A stretch of 64,000 nt of DNA, taken from positions 2,872,001 to 2,936,000 of the forward strand of contig NC_060200.1 in the NCBI RefSeq assembly GCF_020623625.1, written 5' to 3'. Of this stretch, positions 21,073 through 31,291 are shown piece by piece. Every line of letters begins with the position of its first letter. Within the stretch, counting starts at the first letter, position 1. This DNA is from Saccharomycodes ludwigii (lineage: Eukaryota > Ascomycota > Saccharomycetes > Saccharomycodales > Saccharomycodaceae). The translations under genes and the position numbers were made by a program. Under the pieces are notes generated by a model. That model saw only the letters and a list, made by a program, of their open reading frames with translations. It did no database searches and was not told the origin of the DNA.

Positions 21073-22206
21073 ATAAGGATAGATATAAATATATATCTAT
21101 ATCTATCTATATATACAGATATGGGTATACTTTTTTTTTTTTTTTTTACTGGTTAGTTGTTTAGATTTTTTGTATTAGTGTAAAAAGTGATATTGTGATA
21201 GGATGTAAGTGTTTAGGCCATATACAAAAATATGACATATATAAATCAAAAAAAAAAAAAAAAAAATTATATGTATACAGATATATATATATATATATTA
21301 TAATACAAAATCATTCTTCATTTCATACAAGTTAATATCATTGCTAACTCTTAAATTCCGGTTACTCATTTGAAGGGTTTTTTTTTTTGCCACTTTTTTT
21401 TTTTCTTTTACGCGAAATCAAAAAAAAATAAATAAAAAAACAAAACTTCGGCCTTTCGGATAACTTACGTCAATGGAACAAAAAAAAAGTTTTGAATCAC
21501 GTGCGTTTTGTTTGTTATCCCGCATTATTTTTCCCTAAATTGCCATGCATTTTTTTTTTAGATTAAATTTTTTTTTTCTTTAATTACATTTCCTAAAATG
21601 GAAATTGTAAACAAAATATAGCAAAATATTAATAACAAATGTTTATCGTACTTAATATTTGGCATGGTCGATGGATTCATTTACAATAAAAAAACAACCA
21701 TCTTTTCAATATAACAATAAGAGATCAAAAATCCAAAATCTTTTTGCTTATTTAAAATATTGCTGGGTTAATTTCTTTCCCTTTTTATTTCCATTACAGA
21801 AAATCAATTTTTAAAATGAACCCAGCAAGTACTAAGCAGCTAATTCTTTTTTTTTTTTTGATCATCTCTACTCTTCAATATTAAGCTTTATATATATATA
21901 TATATATAGTCATTAACATCATATATAAATCAACATCAGTTAACGATTCAAACTTTACTTTTTGTATTTATTCAGATATATTTGTGTTCATTTTTTTTTT
22001 TTTTCCTTTTTTAACATTCCTTTCCGTTTTTGCAACATATATCAATTGTACGATGATATCAGATCTATTATAACAAAATAAAAAAATTAAAAAAATATCA
22101 AGCTCGAGCAGCACACAAAAATTACAATTTTCTAATATATACTTCCATTGAAATAAAATTGAAAAAAAAACATAAGTTATTTAATACCCAAAAAATAATA
22201 CCCAAA

Positions 22207-22241
<35 letters not shown>

Positions 22242-22365
22242 AAATTTATCTCATAGCTACTTTCTAACATATTGACATTTTAATATTTTTGTAATAACAC
22301 TTTTAAAAGTAGATTAAATACAAAACCAAAAGACCAGAAAAAAAATAAGTAAATATAAAAAGAAT
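21073..22365. other. 1.3-kb divergent promoter between the PDR1-like gene and the next gene
   Basis: No gene is supported. The region holds several poly-A/T runs (for example A29 at 22210-22238), AT dinucleotide tracts near 21282-21298 and 21893-21907, and an ATCACGTG element at 21496-21503, about 425 bases upstream of the PDR1-like start. I saw no TCCGYGGA element, the site through which S. cerevisiae PDR3 regulates itself. Confidence 0.55.
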
Positions 22366-22720
22366 ATGAGCTGTCAAACTTTCCATTTTAAAACACCAAA
22401 TTATACAGACGCTTTAAATGCATATAACTCTAACGTAGTTGCTGCTGCGGCGGCAAGTTCCAAAAATGTTAGCAAAATAACTGGCAAATTGGCTATTCAA
22501 CAACAGAAAAAACATAAAAATAGAAACAACAATAATAATTATAGTGCTAAAAATAATAGATACAGTTTTAATAAAAGTTATTCAAGTTTCAACAACAATA
22601 ATAATGTCCACAAACATGACTTTTGTTTAATAAATAATAATAATAATAAAATGGATAAGGTAAAATCTTTCCCGAATAATAATGATGGTAATGGATATCT
22701 AGATAGTGCAAACAAATTCC

Positions 22721-22758
<38 letters not shown>

Positions 22759-23742
22759 ATGGGTATTAGTAATGCCAATGAAAGTAATTTAATTCCTGTT
22801 GACAACATTGCAAATTTAAAAACATTATTAAAAACACGTTTTGAAGCAGTTACTAATAGTTCTATAAAAACATTACAAAATGAACCAGATCTTAACAACC
22901 ATAATAACAATAATAGAAGAACCCAAAAACCAATTTTTTGGAAAACATATTATCAATTTACTGACAATGAGAATAACTTGTCAGCATCTCCATTTTTGCA
23001 AAAATTAGATGATTTACAAGAAGTTTATCATATAAAGCAGCCTATTACTATTGGTCAGCATCCACTTTTCACTATTAAAGACCTATCTACAGCATCGGAC
23101 ATTATGAAGGAATATAAAAATTCTATTCATGATACTTCTTCATTGAGCACTTCACAATCGACTTTTGATGGTACTAACTTTTTAACCATCAATAATGACA
23201 ATATAAATAGTACCAGTAATACCGCCAGAATTAACAAAAATAATAGGCTGCGCAGTAAAAAAATTAGTGGTGCCACCAGTAATCCTTTTTCAAACACTTT
23301 TAACGCCACGCCAGGTGTCAGCAATGTGAACGATGCTCTAAATAAGACTAATACAACGAATAATAACGAAACTTTTATTACAGACACTAATATGTGGTTG
23401 AAAGATAATATTATACCACAAGTGACATCTGTTAAATTTAGAAACCTAAAAACAACAAGAAATGACAATAATATTTTATTAGCCCATGATTCATTGATAG
23501 AAGACGAAAATAATCATAATAATGATAGTTTCACAGCAGAAGGCTTTAACGTTGCTGATTTATCCTTTGATGGGAAAGCCTTAGATAGAAGTGATATTTT
23601 CCGTATGGTCGATTCATTTACTGTTGAGGATTATAGGTTTAATAATCTTAATAATAATAGTTATTCAACCAATATGGATTATGAAAACATTTTAGGAAAT
23701 ATGCAAAATTTGTTACCAAGAGAAATTGCAACATTACATTAA
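22366..23742 (+). CDS. Asn-rich protein of unknown function in the YML119W position
   Basis: A 458-residue protein I do not recognise by sequence. More than half is low-complexity and rich in Asn and Ser, including an encoded Asn run from AAT repeats near 22722-22754. Two parts look constrained: residues 185-250, with KPIFWKTYYQFTDNENN and ITIGQHPLF, and the C-terminal 70 residues, with FNVADLSFDG, DIFRMVDSFTVEDYRFNNL and LLPREIATLH. There is no signal peptide or membrane segment. Its place and orientation between NDI1/DSS1 and MRPL33/NGL2 correspond to YML119W, an uncharacterised gene between NDI1 and NGL3 in S. cerevisiae. The link is by synteny only. Confidence 0.8.
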
Positions 23743-24070
23743 AAAAAAAAAAATTATTTCGTCGTTATGTTAAACTATAAGTATTATTATATGTACAAGT
23801 GTTTGTGTTTTGACTTTTATAACGGTTTATTTTATAAAGCATTTAGAGATAAAATAAATTAAAAAATAATTATAAACTTTTCTTTTAAAATACTAAAATT
23901 TACGTTTTCTTTTATTATTGATAACTCAATGATATATATATATATATATATAATTTTTTATTTCATATTACATATTCAATTTTTTTTTTTTTTTTTTTAT
24001 TTCCAAAATATTTACATGAGAATAATAAAGGGTCTGACAAAAAATTGCTTGTTGTATTAATTAATGTATT
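23743..24070. other. Convergent 3' spacer
   Basis: This 328-base spacer separates the ends of the YML119W-position gene and MRPL33. It is AT-rich with a TA tract near 23933-23951 and a T-run near 23981-23998. It presumably holds both polyadenylation regions; nothing else is seen. Confidence 0.6.
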
Positions 24071-24328
24071 TTAGAAGGCTCTTCCTGTAACTTTATAACC
24101 TGGATTAGATTTTCTTTGTTGATGTATTTGTTCCGCTGATAAATAACCCTTGGATACTTCTACATCCACCAATTCTTTAATACTTGTGACGGCACCTGCA
24201 ATTACTGGTGTAACCCTCTTATAGACAACAGATCCTCTCTTACCAAGACCTAACGCAGAGACTATTTTCTTGGTTGACTGTGGTAAACCAATCGTAGATC
24301 TAATTAATGTTATCCTATAAAAAACCAT
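24071..24328 (-). CDS. MRPL33: MRPL33: mitochondrial ribosomal protein uL30m
   Basis: An 85-residue protein; S. cerevisiae Mrpl33 has 86. The start FYRITLIRSTIGLPQSTKK followed by ALGLGKRGSVVYK is the standard uL30 fold opening, where the family has an IGxP.....L..LGL....... pattern. It is a component of the mitochondrial large ribosomal subunit. It is transcribed divergently from NGL2, the same arrangement as S. cerevisiae YMR286W-YMR285C. Confidence 0.94.
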   Translation of the reverse strand: MVFYRITLIRSTIGLPQSTKKIVSALGLGKRGSVVYKRVTPVIAGAVTSIKELVDVEVSKGYLSAEQIHQQRKSNPGYKVTGRAF

Positions 24329-24475
24329 TTTTATTTGTATGTTTTGAGCTATTAACTTAGATTATTTCCCTTTTGAAATGTCTTTTATAAAGTGGAACCC
24401 CTTTTTACCACAAATGATTTGTTTAACTAGAAAATATCCTGGTGCTTTTTTTTTTTTTTTTTGTCTTATTTAATT

Positions 24476-24507
<32 letters not shown>

Positions 24508-24927
24508 AATGTGTGAGTAATTAAAAAAATTGAAGTTAAGCTTTTTAAAATAATCAAATGCTTTTTTTATGTATTTTTTTTTCTATTTTTTTAAAAATAC
24601 GCGTGTGTTACCCGATTATAAATAGTAAACCATTCACGGAATACAAAGTCCGTTTCGGACATTTGAAAATTTTTCAAAAATAAAATAATTGAAAACAGGA
24701 TAAATGGGGTGTTAAACACTATGATTTTCTTTAAATTTTTTATATCCATTTTTTTTTTTTTTTTTTTTTTTTTTTCCAACGCTTGTCAATATTTTGAAGA
24801 TGGAACGGACTTAAGAACAAAACAACAACAACATAAAAGTAATAGCTTTTGATTCATGGTTTTCATTTACTAGAACTTTGTTGTTAAGTTTTTTCATTTA
24901 TCACTACGTTTACGGTAACTAGTTGAA

Positions 24928-24958
<31 letters not shown>

Positions 24959-25072
24959 AAAATAATAACAATAATAATAATAATAATAATACTTAAACAT
25001 ATATACATATATATACATCAATTGAATTGAGAAATAACTACACTTTCTTATACTTCCACTTCTAATAAGATA
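24329..25072. promoter_or_regulatory. Divergent MRPL33-NGL2 promoter with Reb1- and MCB-like sites
   Basis: The 744-base region contains ACGCGT (24599-24604), the core bound by the cell-cycle factor Mbp1, and TTACCCG (24608-24614), a Reb1-type core, close together. A short hydrophobic open frame of 52 codons from an ATG at 24749 down to 24591 (minus strand) overlaps both; I do not call it a gene. AT and AAT simple repeats lie near 24481-24507 and 24962-24991. Confidence 0.5.
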
Positions 25073-26608
25073 ATGAATTCAAATTACTCATTAGAAAAAG
25101 CTATTGCAGCCCATACTATAAATACCGATACCAAGAACGAACTTCCTGAGAATTCAAAAAAGAAAAACGAACAAAAGAATGCATCTACCAAATCCAATGA
25201 AAAAAAGATGACTAAAAACACATCCTCAAAATTATCACCGGAAGAAATTCATCAAAAAAGGTTAGCAAGAGAAGCTAAGAGAAAGGCGAGAAACGATGCT
25301 TTGATAGCAAAGGGCTTACATCCTGATTATGATGAAAACATTGAATTCATTAAAAGACCAATGTTGTCTGTTTTGCCCTCTAATGCTACGCCACCAGTTG
25401 GCATTCCCCTAACTATTATGAGCTATAACATGTTGGCACAAAGTTTGATTAGAAGAAAAATGTTCCCTACAAGCGGTAATGTTTTAAAATGGTTTGTCAG
25501 GAGTAAGCTTCTAAGCAATGAATTCATCTATTACAAACCAGATATAATGTGTTTGCAAGAAGTCGACTATATTCAATATCAGAACTTTTGGAAAGAGAAA
25601 TTTTCCAACTGGGGATACGAATCCCAATTTTATAGGAATCCAACCAAAAATCATGGATGTTGTATTTCTTGGAAAAAGTCGGTTTTCCAGCAAGGTTTTG
25701 TTGATAGGATGTTAATTGATTACGATAAAGAACCTAGTGGTGACATTGAGCCAAGAACTACTACAAAAAATATTGGCATAGTATTGGCCTTAAAATTCCA
25801 AGATAGTTATAAACAAAAGTTTGCAATCGATTCAAAAACAACCGGTATTATAATTGGTACAACTCATTTATTTTGGCACCCATTCGGTACTTTTGAAAGA
25901 ACTAGGCAAACATTTGTTGTTTTAAATAAAATAAGGGAATTTCAAAAAAGGATAAACATTTTAAACCCTGACACCAAGTGGTATTCATTTTTTTGTGGCG
26001 ATTTTAATTCGCAACCATTTGATACACCATATTTATCAATTACTTCAAAACCAATAAATTATGACAGTAACAAAAGAATGAAAACAGTTATCGAATGTAG
26101 TTTGTCCTTTAAATTTAGTAAAAAAAGAGACGGGGATGATGGAGACGATGAAGAAGATGGAAATATTGAACTGAGTAAAGATCAACCCCAAAGTCCTGTT
26201 CCATCAGATTATCAAGCTACTGAGGAACAATACGAATTATGCCAACGTTTACAAAAAGTTCATAATAGTTTAAATATGAGAGCTATTTCATTATACAGTA
26301 TTGGTTATGGTAAAGTACATCCTGAGAACGCTAATGTTCATCGCGATAGAGGCGAACCTGAAATATCTAATTGGGCCCATACTTGGAGGGGATTGTTGGA
26401 TTATATTTTTTTCATTAGATCATGGGATACCACCACTGATTGTACTCAAATTGATGATTTTGATACTTTTGCCAAAGAAAATGATGTTTTGGTAACAAAA
26501 TATCTAAGGTTACCGCCAGCTTCAGAGATGACTGAGCATGGTCAACCACACGAAAAGGAATATGGAAGTGATCATCTATCAATTATGTGTGAAGTATATT
26601 TGAAGTGA
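25073..26608 (+). CDS. NGL2: NGL2: CCR4-type nuclease for 5.8S rRNA 3'-end processing
   Basis: A 511-residue protein of the endonuclease/exonuclease/phosphatase fold; S. cerevisiae Ngl2 has 515. The N-terminal 65 residues are rich in Lys and predicted to be flexible. The catalytic blocks are in order: MSYNMLAQSLIRRKMFP, IMCLQEVD with the metal-binding Glu (near 162), THLFWHP, FCGDFNSQPFDTPY (near 308-320) and GSDHLSIMCEV at the C-terminus. A short acidic insert (DGDDGDDEEDG) lies before the last third. In S. cerevisiae Ngl2 trims the last nucleotides of 5.8S rRNA. NGL3 is its genome-duplication relative at YML118W, so this gene should stand for both. Confidence 0.92.
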   Translation: MNSNYSLEKAIAAHTINTDTKNELPENSKKKNEQKNASTKSNEKKMTKNTSSKLSPEEIHQKRLAREAKRKARNDALIAKGLHPDYDENIEFIKRPMLSVLPSNATPPVGIPLTIMSYNMLAQSLIRRKMFPTSGNVLKWFVRSKLLSNEFIYYKPDIMCLQEVDYIQYQNFWKEKFSNWGYESQFYRNPTKNHGCCISWKKSVFQQGFVDRMLIDYDKEPSGDIEPRTTTKNIGIVLALKFQDSYKQKFAIDSKTTGIIIGTTHLFWHPFGTFERTRQTFVVLNKIREFQKRINILNPDTKWYSFFCGDFNSQPFDTPYLSITSKPINYDSNKRMKTVIECSLSFKFSKKRDGDDGDDEEDGNIELSKDQPQSPVPSDYQATEEQYELCQRLQKVHNSLNMRAISLYSIGYGKVHPENANVHRDRGEPEISNWAHTWRGLLDYIFFIRSWDTTTDCTQIDDFDTFAKENDVLVTKYLRLPPASEMTEHGQPHEKEYGSDHLSIMCEVYLK

Positions 26609-26695
26609 TGTTACCACCACTGATATTATTATAATTATCATTATTATTGCCTTATATATGTATATTTTTCTAAAAGTTAAAATATATTAATATAT

Positions 26696-28498
26696 TTATT
26701 TTGTAAAATTTGTTTTCTGTCCTTTTATTGGTACGTTACTTCCATTTCTATTATATATTTCATACCATTTTTCAATATATCCTTGCAATATCGTATTATT
26801 ACTTATTCTATAGTTAATCCTTTCTATTTCATCAACTGTATCATCGCGATCAAAACTAATATTTGGATCCTCGTATTCAACCTGTAATAAAAAATCGTGC
26901 AAAACTTTATAATGTTTTTGTATTTTAGGATTGCTAAAATATGTTGGTTCATATTTTTTCTCCAAGTTGAAATTCTCTAGAATTTTTTTTGTAACAAGAA
27001 GTAATTCTTGGTAATCATTAGATGTATGATCCACAGAATCGACGTTGGTAGGGGGCAAAAGTCTAATTTCGTCCCTATAAGGTAATCTATTCAAATAAAA
27101 TCCGCATTCTTCAGCATTTTTGGTAGTCATTATGAAAAATTCCACATTAGAGTTGCGTTTTAACTTTCCATAAACTATAGCACACTTTTGTAGTTTTTCC
27201 ATTATCCTATACAGAGACCCTAATGCAACTGAGGAATTTTTATAAGTTTCATCATTTGGGATTATAAAACTACTGTTGTCTATATTGTTATGGTAAACCA
27301 GTAAATCATCTATATCGTAAAATGATAGTATTTTTAAACCTTTAATATCCGGTTGTTGAATATAGTCAGAATCAAGCTTTGCATAGTCAACTCCATTGGG
27401 TAGAGGATAAACTTGTTCTATTTTATCTGTAATTTCTTCCTCTGTATCAGGATCTAAGTATATTCTTTTAGAATGAACCTCTTTATGACCAGTTCTATGC
27501 ACATATTTATACTTTGTCCCATAATATTCATGGGTAAAATATATAAGACCCTTAATGCCAACCGATATGTGGACATCTAGTTCCAAGGGACAAGAAAATT
27601 TAATTCTTTCAACTTCTTTACGCTGCATTACTTCATTCTTGATAGCCTCAGGAGAGATACCTACCAATGAGTCATCGACATTAAAAAATTTGTGCAATAT
27701 GTCAAAATAAAACTTTGAGGGATCAAAATAATGGTTATTGTTGTTATTATCATGTGAAATAAAAAATGGGATAATCTCAATTTGATTTTCTTTAAATTCT
27801 TCTAGTGTATTACTCAATTTTTCCTTAGAGGTACTTAAAGGTTTGTCAATATCAGTGAAAAAAAATAATTTTTTTTTGTTGTATGGCTGTGGTTCATTCT
27901 CCGGTAAAGATGTGAACTTAGGTAAAATATATGAGAACGCTTGTTCTAGTGGACATTCGTTTTTATCAATAACAAACCTTTCAAAAAGATTAACTCTGTT
28001 AGATTTGATATTTTGAATTAAGTCATTTAATTTTTTCATGGCTTGAATATCTAAATCTCCAATTGGAATAAGATCAGTAATCGTTGATGAGGTTTCATGT
28101 TCATTATCAGTGTTGCTATCACTGTGTTCTGTACAGTTGGTCAGATAGCAACCTATAGTTGCGCTTGGTAAAGTGATGATTAGTTGTTTCATAAGTGAAT
28201 TGAGTGTATTTAAAATGGATAGAAAAGGTGTTTGCTTGTTTCCCACACCATCTATAAAAGTTGTAAACATTGATGAGGAACCTTGAATTAAAAATATGAT
28301 ACACTCGTGGATATGGTAATCTGTTTTTAAATATGATTTATGCCCGTTATTAGTAGCAGTTACCTTGTTAGTACTTCCATCAAGAATAGTCATGCTAGCA
28401 GTATCATGTTCCTCTGAGTTGCCTTTATGATATGCAGAAGTTGGTGAAGGATTTAACCTCAAAACATGTTTTGATAAAAAGTCAAATACTTCATTCAT
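26696..28498 (-). CDS. YKU70: YKU70: Ku70 subunit of the DNA end-binding complex
   Basis: A 600-residue protein; S. cerevisiae Yku70 has 602. Residues 60-250 show the N-terminal von Willebrand-like fold (YHIHECIIFLIQGSSSMF, ATIGCYLTNC, KKLFFFTDIDKP). The core region follows, with VHISVGIKGLIYFTHEYYGT and LSFYDIDDLLVYHN. With Yku80 it binds broken DNA ends for non-homologous joining and protects telomeres. Sequence identity to Ku70 is modest, as usual for yeasts, but order of motifs, length and the NGL2-YKU70-RIT1 gene order (YMR285-YMR283) agree. NGL2 and YKU70 converge with only 87 bases between stops. Confidence 0.94.
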   Translation of the reverse strand: MNEVFDFLSKHVLRLNPSPTSAYHKGNSEEHDTASMTILDGSTNKVTATNNGHKSYLKTDYHIHECIIFLIQGSSSMFTTFIDGVGNKQTPFLSILNTLNSLMKQLIITLPSATIGCYLTNCTEHSDSNTDNEHETSSTITDLIPIGDLDIQAMKKLNDLIQNIKSNRVNLFERFVIDKNECPLEQAFSYILPKFTSLPENEPQPYNKKKLFFFTDIDKPLSTSKEKLSNTLEEFKENQIEIIPFFISHDNNNNNHYFDPSKFYFDILHKFFNVDDSLVGISPEAIKNEVMQRKEVERIKFSCPLELDVHISVGIKGLIYFTHEYYGTKYKYVHRTGHKEVHSKRIYLDPDTEEEITDKIEQVYPLPNGVDYAKLDSDYIQQPDIKGLKILSFYDIDDLLVYHNNIDNSSFIIPNDETYKNSSVALGSLYRIMEKLQKCAIVYGKLKRNSNVEFFIMTTKNAEECGFYLNRLPYRDEIRLLPPTNVDSVDHTSNDYQELLLVTKKILENFNLEKKYEPTYFSNPKIQKHYKVLHDFLLQVEYEDPNISFDRDDTVDEIERINYRISNNTILQGYIEKWYEIYNRNGSNVPIKGQKTNFTK

Positions 28499-28627
28499 TT
28501 TTTGAAATATGACATAGATTTTTGCTTTGATTTAAAAATTGATTTACGCATGCAAAAATAAATGTTACAATTATCTCTGAGAAAAGCATGTGTGATGGCA
28601 ATAATGGAGGGGAAAAAAAAAAAAAGG

Positions 28628-28634
28628 AAAAAAA
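28628..28634 (-). terminator. RNA polymerase III terminator of tRNA-Tyr
   Basis: Seven consecutive T residues on the minus strand begin two bases after the tRNA 3' end, which is the usual Pol III stop signal. Confidence 0.85.
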
Positions 28635-28636
28635 TA

Positions 28637-28735
28637 TCTCCCGGGGGTGAGTCGAACACCCGATCTCAAGATTACTAATCGAAATTGATCATCTAATTAC
28701 AGTCTTGCGCCTTAAACCAACTTGGCTACCGAGAG
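28637..28735 (-). tRNA. tRNA-Tyr (anticodon GUA) with a 24-base intron
   Basis: The minus strand reads CTCTCGGTAGCCAAGTTGG at its 5' end and CCCCCGGGAGA at its 3' end, which pair as the acceptor stem and match yeast tRNA-Tyr. Exon 1 is 28697-28735, ending in anticodon GTA and one A. The intron is 28673-28696, one base after the anticodon as in all yeast tRNA introns, and exon 2 is 28637-28672. The spliced molecule is 75 bases before CCA, the normal length. Box A (TAGCCAAGTTGG) and box B (GTTCGACTC) are intact. The T stem differs from S. cerevisiae by a paired change (GGGTG/CACCC for GGGCG/CGCCC), which keeps the helix. The intron is longer than the 14 bases typical of S. cerevisiae tRNA-Tyr. 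Confidence 0.98.
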
Positions 28736-29335
28736 TGAATATGTGAAAATATTGTAAGCGTTACTCATGACTAGTCGTAGTAATTACGGGTTCGGATTAT
28801 GGTAATTAACTTTTTTTTCTATTTCGGTCTTTACATATAAAAAGGATTACTTAAAACTATAAATCAATCATGAAGGATATCCCTCTCTTTTATATTTTCC
28901 CTAATTGATTTTGATCTTATTCATATTTCCCTATTTCATGGTTGGTTTTGATTATCCGTTATTACAGTGTATTACTAATCATATTTACTGGTTGTTAATT
29001 GTAATATTTGTTACATTAGTGTTTCATATTACGTCAGAGGTGCCTTTTGTCGATATGTCCAATATCATTATTGAATTCCATTTTATAATCAACTACAAAT
29101 CTTTAAAAGCTTAAAATAATTCAATCTAAAAAAAAAAAAAAAGGAAATAATATTTGACATTTTTATCTCATACGTTTCAAAAAATCAAAAAAAAAATTTT
29201 TTTTCAATTTTTTTTTTTTATTTTTTTAATTTTTTTCATTTGAAATGTTTCATTTACGCAAATACTAATTACCAATTTTTCCCACAAATATTAATCTATG
29301 TACATAAAACATAAGAAAAAAGTCTTTAACTTACA

Positions 29336-29370
<35 letters not shown>

Positions 29371-29378
29371 TGTATTAA
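28736..29378. other. tRNA-Tyr to RIT1 intergenic region
   Basis: It holds the upstream region of tRNA-Tyr and the promoter of RIT1. An AT dinucleotide tract at 29338-29369 ends ten bases before the RIT1 ATG. A hydrophobic open frame without an ATG start crosses 28905-29114 and is not called. Poly-A/T runs fill 29129-29240. Confidence 0.55.
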
Positions 29379-30872
29379 ATGGAAATAAACCACCAGATTT
29401 CAAAAGAGCTGAATAAAAAATTTAGAAATGAAAATACAAATCTCAAAAACAGATTACATAGCATATTATTAGATTATGACTACATTAAAAACTATATACT
29501 CCCTACATACTATCCCAAATTTCCTATTATCCCGAACCAAAGATGTGGTTTGTGGTATTTACCACCAGAACTATATTGCTCTTTAAATGCTTCTGTATAT
29601 TTTAAAAGCACTGATGGCCATACCAATATTTGGGAATTTAGTACAAGAAGAACTAATTTTCATCTTTTCCAAATTCTGCTAAATGGTAATGGTAGTAGTG
29701 GCAGCGGTAGTGGTGTAGTTATAGTGGATAGTACTAGACGGGGCAAGAAATTACCTGATTCATTAAGTAAAACCATTCCTATATGGTGTAGTGTAATAAA
29801 TTGTATCATGAATGGAAACGATAATCAAAATTCTGATGACTTGGGGCTATATTTACCTCCGGAAACTGTTTCAGCAACTGAAGCAGGGCAAATTAGACAG
29901 AAAATAACATTTTTAGTTCAAAAAATAAAAGAGAAATTTCCTCAAATTGTTAAAACATGTCAAGCTTTTAAAAACGACAGTAGCCATAATAATGTGTCGC
30001 GCGTCATATTAAGACCAATTTGGTGTTATCCAGGGTCTAAAATGAATATGGATCCATTCACAGGGAAAATAATACCATGGGAAAATACAAACAGTAATGA
30101 TGCTAAAAGTGATGTCAAGATATATACTATTGTTTGCTGTTGCTGTAGTTACCAATGTCAAGACGGGATAGATAAAAGAAATGGCTTTACATATGTTCAA
30201 GGTGCAGCAGATGACCATGAGTCATGGAGTCATGGTTTAGAACCTTTAGATTTTTGGTTTAATCTTGAAAAATTGGGAGACATAAGAAAAAGCGATGAGG
30301 AATTGATTAGTTTGATTAAGAATGAAATTAAACAAAAAACCTTAAGGAATATCATTTCTCCTGTTAATAACACGTGTGAGATTGTAAAAGATGCTATTTA
30401 TTTATCTTCGGCGCTTGCAAAAATACCAATCTCTTATTCTTTAGTTATAAATTGTAGTAGCAAAATATTGGAGGCATCAGATAATAACACAGTAGTGAAA
30501 AATTACCCCACCTTAATTAGTGGATCTAAAAAAAGTGGTAAACTATTAAGATCCTTGTTGATAGAAATTGTGCCTATCATAGAATTAGCATTATCAAAAT
30601 GTAATAATGATATTAGCAGTGACGGCCCAATACTTATTAGCTGTGATACAGGTACAGATATTGCACCGGGTATTATCTTAACTATTTTAAGTCTTCATTT
30701 TGAAATATTGGATGATGATCATGGGTGGGGAAATTACTCTGATTCAAAAAAGGATATTAGCAAAACAGTTATTAAACAGCATTTAATCAAGTTGATTGAT
30801 CAATGTAGTCCCTTTTACCAAATAAATCCTAGTAGGGCCACTTTAAACAGTGTAAATGCTTTTTTAATGTAG
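29379..30872 (+). CDS. RIT1: RIT1: initiator-tRNA A64 2'-O-ribosyl phosphate transferase
   Basis: A 497-residue protein; S. cerevisiae Rit1 has 513. The block NQRCGLWYLPPELYCSLNAS, then FKSTDGHTNIWEFSTRRTNFH, is characteristic, as are YVQGAADDHESWSHGLEP and the C-terminal ILISCDTGTDIAPG, which lies in a phosphatase-like fold. Rit1 adds a ribosyl phosphate to A64 of initiator tRNA-Met, which keeps that tRNA out of elongation. The neighbours YKU70 and AEP2 match YMR284-YMR282. A Gly/Ser-rich insert (residues 105-114, GNGSSGSGSG) appears to be a local expansion. Confidence 0.94.
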   Translation: MEINHQISKELNKKFRNENTNLKNRLHSILLDYDYIKNYILPTYYPKFPIIPNQRCGLWYLPPELYCSLNASVYFKSTDGHTNIWEFSTRRTNFHLFQILLNGNGSSGSGSGVVIVDSTRRGKKLPDSLSKTIPIWCSVINCIMNGNDNQNSDDLGLYLPPETVSATEAGQIRQKITFLVQKIKEKFPQIVKTCQAFKNDSSHNNVSRVILRPIWCYPGSKMNMDPFTGKIIPWENTNSNDAKSDVKIYTIVCCCCSYQCQDGIDKRNGFTYVQGAADDHESWSHGLEPLDFWFNLEKLGDIRKSDEELISLIKNEIKQKTLRNIISPVNNTCEIVKDAIYLSSALAKIPISYSLVINCSSKILEASDNNTVVKNYPTLISGSKKSGKLLRSLLIEIVPIIELALSKCNNDISSDGPILISCDTGTDIAPGIILTILSLHFEILDDDHGWGNYSDSKKDISKTVIKQHLIKLIDQCSPFYQINPSRATLNSVNAFLM

Positions 30873-31291
30873 TGAATAACGTAATATATATTTTTTTTTT
30901 TAAACAAAAAAAAGAAAAAAAAAAAAAAAAAAAAGGAGGGGAAAAGTCTGAGAATAAGCAGCATTTCATACGAACAGTTATAATTGGCTAATAAAATTGA
31001 ACTATTTGAACATTCGCTGCTTGAAATCATATTTTTATGGAATGGATGTAATATTTTCAAGTAGAATTCTGTGTACAAAGATTCGTGGACTTGTAATAAT
31101 TACATATGTATCTTTTCTTTGAAACTCAAGAATTTTAATTATATTTACAAAATATAAAAAAAAAAAATTGTAAAATTTTCACCTTAAAACTCCTTTTCCG
31201 TTTCTAATTAAAAAAAGAAAAAAAAAAAAAAAAAAAAATAAAAAATAAAGTAAAATAAAAATAAAAGTAGGAAAAAATAAAAACATTATAA
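30873..31291. other. RIT1-AEP2 spacer
   Basis: A 419-base spacer between two plus-strand genes. Several A-runs (near 30904-30934, 31157-31167, 31207-31238) precede the AEP2 start. No other content is seen. Confidence 0.55.

Noticed and set aside
28905-29114. 69-codon frame between tRNA-Tyr and RIT1
   Set aside because: No ATG at its start, hydrophobic low-complexity composition, no family match.
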